10,402 bases of DNA, from NCBI GenBank assembly GCA_031264975.1, contig JAISDH010000073.1, forward strand, positions 1 to 10,402. The letters run 5' to 3'. The translations under genes and the position numbers were made by a program. Below the pieces are notes generated by a model. The model had not been told where the DNA came from, searched no databases, and worked only from the letters and a program-made list of their open reading frames with translations. Below are positions 6,341-10,402 of this stretch, in pieces; within the stretch, counting starts at the first letter, position 1, and each line of letters begins with the position of its first letter. Source of the stretch: Bacteroidales bacterium (GTDB lineage Bacteria; Bacteroidota; Bacteroidia; Bacteroidales; WCHB1-69).

Positions 6341-6363
6341 GTATCAGTCTTGCGGGCTGATAC
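6341..6363. repeat. Inverted repeat after the minus-strand operon
   Basis: GTATCAG (6341-6347) pairs with CTGATAC (6357-6363). The stem can extend by a G-T and a C-G pair to leave the loop TTGCG. It lies about 45 bases downstream of the acyltransferase stop on the minus strand, where the operon's transcript should end, but no T-run follows on that strand. It may be an RNA 3'-end stabiliser or another REP-like unit. Confidence 0.55.
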
Positions 6364-6408
6364 TGTCGCTTATTGGTTTATTAATCGTTAGTCTTTATTT
6401 TTGCGCTT

Positions 6409-7551
6409 TCACTCCTTGCCCATTGACGCTTTTACTGGGTTGGCGTAGATTGTGTAGAGCATTTGTTTCATTTTGGCGTAACTTACGTCGTCTACGTTGG
6501 CTTGCTTGCGAATGTGTTTTATGAAATCTCGCTTGGAAAATTCTGAATAATGACTTTGAAATTCCATACTGTTAGTAAGGATGTCGTGAGCGATATAATT
6601 GTTTGGCCATAAACGATAATTCTGATACATCTGTTTGTCAATGAGAGAACAGATGTATTGGATTTTTTCATTGTCATTGGGGAAAGCAAGACTTCTGTCC
6701 ATGTAATCATTGACGGGTTCGCCAAATTGGAGATGTACCCTGCCTTTGTAGGCAAAGATTCCGGTGGACATGCTTTTAAAGTCTTCGTCGGGAGCTTTGA
6801 TGTACTTTTTATTATTGGCGGTCAAAATTAATTCGCGAGCCTTCATTTGGTCGCATGGTTCATATTCGTATGAAATGGTGAGTGGGACAAGATTCAATTC
6901 GTGGATGCTGTCGTAAATGTTTAAATCCCTTCTGCTGACACAAAACATCTTTAAAACACTCTGCTGCGTCTTGTCAAAACCGTCTTTTGTCCGTCCGTTG
7001 CGTTGGGCTATCCATATCGATTCGTGCTCTTCACAAATACTTTGTCGGATATATTCGGACACCAGCTTGGAACTTGTTACCATTTGGCGAGCATTTCCAC
7101 TACGGATAATGGTGAACATATTGCAAACCTTGGCTACATCGGTCAATATGGGTGATGAGAGTAGATTGTCGCCGATGCCGCTTCTACATGGTTTCAAACC
7201 TTGTGAAAGAATATAAAGTTGCATAATGGCAGAATCCATAATGATGTCCCGATGGTTGGTGATAAAAAGACAGGTTTTGTTTTTGTCCAATTTATCGAAA
7301 CCGCCAATGGTTAAGTCGTCAATACTTCTGTCAATAAATGTTTGGCATATCTTGCTGAAGACATTCCTTTGAAATTCAAAGCAGGTTTTGGTCTTACGGA
7401 TTTTGCGGATAAGCAAATTCAGTGGTTCGTCAGGCATGAAATTCATTAGAGAACTGATGAATCCATTATTCTGCAACATTCGATTGATGGCGTAAGGGAG
7501 TTCGTAATCGTTGTAAGGGCGTATCTTGGAAAAAGTATCTTTTCGCTGCAT
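6409..7551 (-). CDS. Phospholipid/glycerol acyltransferase-family protein
   Basis: 380 residues with an acyltransferase core of the PlsC/PlsB superfamily, which transfers acyl chains to glycerol-phosphate-type acceptors at the inner membrane. FITNHRDIIMDSA (residues 96-108) is block I. Here the His (100) and Asp (106) are separated by five residues rather than the textbook four. FTIIRSG (146-152) is block II, IAQRNGRTKDG (181-191) block III and LVPLTISYEYEP (221-232) block IV. There is no signal peptide and no obvious membrane helix, so it is probably peripheral. It is the last gene of the minus-strand operon, six bases after ribF. From memory, Bacteroides relatives read AQREGR in block III, so the Asn at 185 replacing Glu is notable. 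Substrate and acyl donor are unknown. Confidence 0.82.
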   Translation of the reverse strand: MQRKDTFSKIRPYNDYELPYAINRMLQNNGFISSLMNFMPDEPLNLLIRKIRKTKTCFEFQRNVFSKICQTFIDRSIDDLTIGGFDKLDKNKTCLFITNHRDIIMDSAIMQLYILSQGLKPCRSGIGDNLLSSPILTDVAKVCNMFTIIRSGNARQMVTSSKLVSEYIRQSICEEHESIWIAQRNGRTKDGFDKTQQSVLKMFCVSRRDLNIYDSIHELNLVPLTISYEYEPCDQMKARELILTANNKKYIKAPDEDFKSMSTGIFAYKGRVHLQFGEPVNDYMDRSLAFPNDNEKIQYICSLIDKQMYQNYRLWPNNYIAHDILTNSMEFQSHYSEFSKRDFIKHIRKQANVDDVSYAKMKQMLYTIYANPVKASMGKE

Positions 7552-7557
7552 ATTGTA

Positions 7558-8337
7558 TTAGTTATTAAAGTCTATTATTATGTTTTGGTTACTGTTGTTT
7601 ATGGGTGTATTGGCGTTTTCCGTAAGGATATACAGATTCCTGTCTTTGATTTCCAGACAGGCATTATTTCCATCTATTTTTATAGCATATTCCCCGTTGG
7701 GGGGTATTATTTTATCTTTGTTTGCGGGTTCTACCAAGGTATATTTGTCCGTACGGGAGAGAATCTGCGTTTCCAATTTATAGTTGTAGCCGAGTAATTG
7801 ATTGGCAAGTTTAAAATTTTTATCATTGATTGCCTCCCGAATGGAAGAAGAACTTATCTCTATTCCGTTGAGCGTCTGCTTGGGGATTTCAACAATGTCA
7901 AACCCGAATAAAGGTTTTAGCTTTTTCAGGTTGGGAATATTCCCTTCTTTGTTTTTGCCGAAATAGTGGTCGTAGCCGACTGTTATTATTTTTATTTCCA
8001 TCTTTTGGGTTAGAAACTTTATGAAATCAATGTATGACATTTCCGATATTGTTTGCGTGAAGTCAATATAAATAACGGTATCAAGCCCTGTTTGGCGGAA
8101 CAGTATGTTCTTTTCTTCTTCTGTTGTCAAGATTTGCAACGGATGACAGGGATTTATTACTTTTCTGGGATGCACGGAAAAAGAAATAGCTACAGACGTT
8201 CCATTGACGTCTTTCGCCATGCGGTTTACATTGTCCAATATAACATGATGCGCCTTGTGTACGCCGTCAAATGTTCCTACGGCAATGACGGCGCGTTGGA
8301 GAAATGGGGCTGATTGGATATCGTTATATATATTCAC
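7558..8337 (-). CDS. RibF-like FAD synthetase with degenerate riboflavin-kinase half
   Basis: The N-terminal half is a FAD synthetase (FMN adenylyltransferase) domain of the nucleotidyltransferase fold, making FAD from FMN and ATP. AVGTFDGVHKAHH (19-31) is the nucleotide-binding signature, normally GxFDGVHxGH, so one Gly is Ala here. ISFSVHPRKV (51-60), GYDHYFGKNKEGN (121-133) and ISSSSIREAI (161-170) are the other conserved pieces. Bifunctional RibF is about 300-310 residues; this one has 259. After 183 a kinase-like trace remains (KIIPPNGEYAIKID, 209-222), but the GRxLGFPTAN loop reads RTDKYTLVEPAN, and the later RPTF and EVH-type motifs are absent. It is therefore probably a monofunctional FAD synthetase or a regulatory paralogue, with riboflavin kinase supplied elsewhere. 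Gaps of six bases on each side show tight operon packing. I withhold the symbol ribF because of the missing kinase. Confidence 0.85.
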   Translation of the reverse strand: MNIYNDIQSAPFLQRAVIAVGTFDGVHKAHHVILDNVNRMAKDVNGTSVAISFSVHPRKVINPCHPLQILTTEEEKNILFRQTGLDTVIYIDFTQTISEMSYIDFIKFLTQKMEIKIITVGYDHYFGKNKEGNIPNLKKLKPLFGFDIVEIPKQTLNGIEISSSSIREAINDKNFKLANQLLGYNYKLETQILSRTDKYTLVEPANKDKIIPPNGEYAIKIDGNNACLEIKDRNLYILTENANTPINNSNQNIIIDFNN

Positions 8338-8343
8338 TTGCGG

Positions 8344-8868
8344 TTATTCTTCAAGATGAATAGTATCATTCTGTTGAAAAGTAGCGACAATTTCTTCGGG
8401 AGACTGTCCCAAGTATTGAATGGATAAAGTAGCGTCGGGGAGAAGTCTGTGATTGGGATACTTGTCGATAAAACTGTAATAGGCTGCCTTTGCCGCTATA
8501 ATATCATACATAATATCCTCGTAGATAAAAGCAATGTAATAATATACCTCCGGAAGATATGCGTACTTGGGAAATCTGTTCGCCAAGACGGTCAAGTCGG
8601 TTAGCGCTTCGGGACCATTCCGTAAAGAGATGTTCAGCATCCCCGATTTGTAGAGATATTCGGCAACCAGACTGTCTTGTGGGTATTCTTTAATGTATTG
8701 CTGATACAATAACGACAGGCTGTCCATTTTTTCCATATTGTACTCGGTAGCTATTTCATTTTCCAGCCGAGTGATTTCTTTGCCCAATTCCTTTTTTGAA
8801 ATTTGGCAGGCGGTCAGTACAAGTACTGCGATACCGAAACCGATGATTTTTCTTGTAGAACTTATCAT
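8344..8868 (-). CDS. TPR-type outer-membrane lipoprotein
   Basis: 174 residues with a lipoprotein signal peptide: a basic MISSTRKK-like start, hydrophobic GFGIAVLVL and a lipobox LTAC with the lipidated Cys at 21. The mature part is helical, with TPR-like pairs at about 35-160 (LSLLYQQYIKEYPQDSLVAE, LTVLANRFPKYAYLPEVYYY, AAKAAYYSFIDKYPNHRLLP). The phrase 'YPNHRLLPDA' is typical of BamD/YbgF-type tetratricopeptide lipoproteins. It probably scaffolds an envelope complex, but it is shorter than BamD (about 245 residues) and I would not name it so. In Bacteroides genomes a TPR protein commonly follows ruvX-def, matching the position here, 14 bases after def. Confidence 0.8.
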   Translation of the reverse strand: MISSTRKIIGFGIAVLVLTACQISKKELGKEITRLENEIATEYNMEKMDSLSLLYQQYIKEYPQDSLVAEYLYKSGMLNISLRNGPEALTDLTVLANRFPKYAYLPEVYYYIAFIYEDIMYDIIAAKAAYYSFIDKYPNHRLLPDATLSIQYLGQSPEEIVATFQQNDTIHLEE

Positions 8869-8882
8869 GATGTTATTCTTTA

Positions 8883-9437
8883 TTATTTGTTGGATTTTGT
8901 CTTATAGAATGTTTTCTTTCTTCCTGTCGCGATAGCGTTTAGTTTTCCCTTCAAGAGGGTTCTTGTCAAGGGAGAGAGATATTCGATAAATATCTTACCC
9001 TGCGTATGGTCATATTCATGCTGGATTACTCGCGCCGCCGTTCCGTCAAAGGTATCGACGTGTTCGATAAAATGTTCATCCCAGGAATGAATGGTTATTA
9101 TTGATTTGCGGGTAACATTTTCGTAAATATCGGGAAAACTCAAGCAGCCTTCGTTATACAGACAATTCTCTCCGGCGTAATCAAGAATTTCAGCGTTAAT
9201 GAAAACCTGTTTTACGGGCGGGACATGACTGCCTTCTTCTTCTACTTTGGCAGTGTCTATGACGAAAAGACTGATAGGTAATCCTATTTGCGGAGCTGCA
9301 AGTCCGCATCCTTTGGCGTTGTTCATGGTTTGAAACATATTTATAATGAGTGTTTGCAAGTCCGGATAATCCGGAGTAATAAGTTGTGTTTTCTTCTTTA
9401 AAACAGCATTCCCATACGTGAGAATCGGTAAAATCAT
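8883..9437 (-). CDS. def: Peptide deformylase
   Basis: 184 residues. The enzyme removes the formyl group from the initiator methionine of nascent proteins at the ribosome. All three metal-site motifs are present: GCGLAAPQ (43-50), EGCLS (96-100, Cys98 a metal ligand) and HEYDH (140-144, with both His as ligands and Glu141 catalytic). The N-terminus MILPILTYGNAVLKKK is the usual Bacteroidota form. The ATG overlaps the ruvX stop by four bases (ATGA at 9437-9434), a strong sign of translational coupling. The lipoprotein gene follows 14 bases later. The insert VEEEGSHVPPVKQ after residue 64 resembles loops seen in other Bacteroidota deformylases. Confidence 0.97.
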   Translation of the reverse strand: MILPILTYGNAVLKKKTQLITPDYPDLQTLIINMFQTMNNAKGCGLAAPQIGLPISLFVIDTAKVEEEGSHVPPVKQVFINAEILDYAGENCLYNEGCLSFPDIYENVTRKSIITIHSWDEHFIEHVDTFDGTAARVIQHEYDHTQGKIFIEYLSPLTRTLLKGKLNAIATGRKKTFYKTKSNK

Positions 9438-9874
9438 TTTCTACTTTCTTTTATTAATTTATATTCTAAACTCTCCATATACGATTGTAGTATAATAGTA
9501 GCGCTTATTGTATCTACCAACGCTTTATTTTGTCTTTTCTTTCTGTTCAGACCAGCGTCTATCATGGTTTGAAATGCCATCTTTGAAGTAAACCGCTCAT
9601 CTACCCTCTTGACGGGAATGTCGGGAAACTCCTTTTTCAGCTTTTTGACGAATGGTTCTATATATTCGCAGGCGCTTGAATCGGTGTTATTCATCTGCTT
9701 CGGCTTTCCGACCAAAAAAAGCGCCACCGGTTCCTTTTGCAGATATGCCCTCAAAAAAGTGAAAATCTCCCCCGCGTTAACAGTGGTTAACCCATTGGCT
9801 ATAAGTTGCAATTCGTCGGTAACGGCTATTCCAACCCTTTTCAATCCATAATCAATTGCTAATATTCTACTCAT
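9434..9874 (-). CDS. ruvX: RuvX/YqgF RNase H-fold nuclease
   Basis: 146 residues, the usual length of the family often named putative Holliday-junction resolvase, now also linked to processing of 16S rRNA precursor. Its motifs are RILAIDYGLKRVGIAVTD (3-20, with the first catalytic Asp at 8), LVGKP (54-58), VDERFTS (91-97, catalytic Glu93) and KALVDTISATIILQ (117-130, third acidic residue Asp121). The start at 9874 lies about 20 bases downstream of a good -7 box and opens the five-gene minus-strand operon. No truncation is visible. Confidence 0.95.
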   Translation of the reverse strand: MSRILAIDYGLKRVGIAVTDELQLIANGLTTVNAGEIFTFLRAYLQKEPVALFLVGKPKQMNNTDSSACEYIEPFVKKLKKEFPDIPVKRVDERFTSKMAFQTMIDAGLNRKKRQNKALVDTISATIILQSYMESLEYKLIKESRK

Positions 9875-9893
9875 AATGTATTTTTCCAGTGTG

Positions 9894-9925
9894 CAAAATT
9901 ACAAAAATATCAGATAGATTGGCAA
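9894..9925 (-). promoter_or_regulatory. Promoter of the ruvX-def operon
   Basis: On the minus strand TAATTTTG (9901-9894) matches TAnnTTTG and is followed by C. A TTG at 9925-9923 lies 21 bases upstream, where a -33 element is expected. The ruvX ATG begins 19 bases downstream of the -7 box. There is no other recognisable promoter inside the tightly packed operon. Confidence 0.65.
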
Positions 9926-10005
9926 GATTTGGTCGGTTTTTAATGAATTTTTTTTTAATTTCCTTGGGTATGCGCTATAATACAGAGGGGAAGGGGGAAA
10001 AGACA

Positions 10006-10219
10006 GGCAGCAAGCAACAGGCAACAAGCTGCAGGCAGGCAAGCCGTGAAGGGCGAAAGGGCGAAGGAACGAAAGGGCGAAAGGAAATGGGCAGCAAGCA
10101 ACAGGCAACAAGCTGCAGGCAGGCATGCCGTGAAGGGGCGAAAGGAGGAAGGGACGAAAGGGCGAAAGGAAATAGGCAGCAAGCAACAGGCAACAAGCAG
10201 CAGGCAGGCAAGCCGTGAA
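10006..10219. repeat. 84/85-bp purine-rich tandem repeat (about 2.5 copies)
   Basis: Copies start at 10006, 10090 and 10175 (periods 84 and 85). Each opens GGCAGCAAGCAACAGGCAAC, continues with a GCAGGCAGGCA(A/T)GCCGTGAAG block, and then has a variable GGGCGAAAGG/GAACGAAAGG stretch. The third copy stops after GCCGTGAAG at 10219. The GGGCGAAAGG stretches are reverse complements of the CCTTTCGCCC-like units of array B. ORFs across this array in both orientations are low-complexity and not called. Confidence 0.88.
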
Positions 10220-10310
10220 GAAAAAGGGGACAGGGAACAAGGTACATGGAACAAGGAGGGGGAAGGAACAAAGGACGGAAGGAAAAAGGAGACATGGAAC
10301 ATGGTCAAGG
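10220..10310. repeat. Purine-rich degenerate repeat (GGAACAAGG type)
   Basis: A continuation of the purine-rich zone with imperfect 9-10-bp words such as GGGAACAAGG, ATGGAACAAGG, GGAACAAAGGACGGAAGG and ACATGGAACATGG. No gene is present. The reverse complement reads CCTTGTTCC/CCTTTGTTCC, close to the minisatellite words at the left end of the window. Confidence 0.65.
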
Positions 10311-10324
10311 TCGTCGAATTTAAG

Positions 10325-10382
10325 GAACGCCGGAAGGCGTTCAATGTGGATAACCCCGTGCAAGCGGAGCGCAGCTCGGGGT
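10325..10382. repeat. Pair of REP-like hairpins at the right edge
   Basis: GAACGCC (10325-10331) pairs perfectly with GGCGTTC (10336-10342) around the tetraloop GGAA. A few bases later ACCCCG (10353-10358) pairs with CGGGGT (10377-10382) around an 18-base loop containing GCGGAGCGC. No T-run follows. They resemble the palindromes in 5971-6408 in size and spacing and are probably mosaic intergenic repeats. Confidence 0.7.
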
Positions 10383-10402
10383 AGAAAGGTATCTTCTTTA
10401 GC

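Larger units (their letters stand above)
5971..6408. other. Convergent intergenic region packed with short palindromes
   Basis: These 438 bases lie between two convergent operons and contain no credible gene. An apparent 62-residue ORF at 6045-6233 has no family features and crosses several palindromes. Hairpin-forming pieces include GCCT-TTTTC-AGGC (6067-6079), the 9-pair palindrome at 6186-6206, GCCT-TTC-AGGC (6217-6227) and the stem at 6341-6363. CGCGTTGCGC (6321-6330) is the exact reverse complement of GCGCAACGCG (6191-6200). The organisation recalls REP/BIME-type mosaic repeats. Confidence 0.7.

Noticed and set aside
10006..10219. CRISPR array
   Set aside because: The 84/85-bp units are tandem with near-identical interiors, with no short constant repeat separated by unique spacers, and there are no cas genes. 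The 9-bp arrays on the left also have no spacers.
9889..10384. ORFs on both strands across the right purine-rich repeats
   Set aside because: Frames remain open because the repeat is low in stops. Products such as LPAACCLLLAA repeats are translations of the tandem repeat, not proteins.

Overview
This window looks like a chromosomal segment of a Bacteroidales-type member of the Bacteroidota. Three lines of evidence support that. The ribosomal block uL13-uS9-uS2-EF-Ts has Bacteroides-like proteins (uL13 starts MNTLSYKTISANKATV). Promoter cores match the phylum's TAnnTTTG -7 box before the restriction-modification (R-M) genes, rplM and ruvX. Start codons lack strong Shine-Dalgarno sequences and sit in A/T-rich leaders. 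The many short intergenic repeats suggest a repeat-loaded genome, perhaps of a host-associated lineage, but the species cannot be read from the sequence.

Layout. 1-828: a gene-free repeat zone with two compound modules. Each is a shared leader, then a pyrimidine-rich 8/9-bp minisatellite, then a CGTCATTGCGAG-type end; between the two arrays lies a 119-bp element with inverted terminal repeats. 829-2843: a small R-M-like cassette with a frameshifted restriction-endonuclease-like gene, an intact beta-class N6-adenine DNA methyltransferase, and a small membrane protein that runs into an A14 tract. 2844-3193: AT-rich spacer with the rplM promoter. 3194-5893: rplM, rpsI, rpsB and tsf, closed by a very clear intrinsic terminator at 5933-5970. 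5971-6408: convergent intergenic region packed with small palindromes. 6409-9874, minus strand: a tight five-gene operon transcribed ruvX, def, TPR lipoprotein, ribF-like, acyltransferase. 9902-10402: a purine-rich repeat zone with an 84/85-bp tandem repeat, the mirror-image strand of the left minisatellite family, and a pair of hairpins.

How the genes fit together. The ribosomal block makes three translation proteins plus the EF-Tu recycling factor. The minus-strand operon is mixed housekeeping: a RuvX/YqgF nuclease-fold protein, N-terminal deformylation of new proteins, an envelope lipoprotein, an FAD-synthetase-like enzyme and a phospholipid-type acyltransferase. The R-M pair is the accessory insert. 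Its methylase seems functional while its nuclease is broken, or conditionally expressed, at a T6 run.

I found no convincing new defence or mobile system. The most interesting signals are the modular repeats with polarity at the left edge and their inverted relatives at the right edge, the two homopolymer-associated reading-frame breaks, and the degenerate kinase half of the RibF-like protein.
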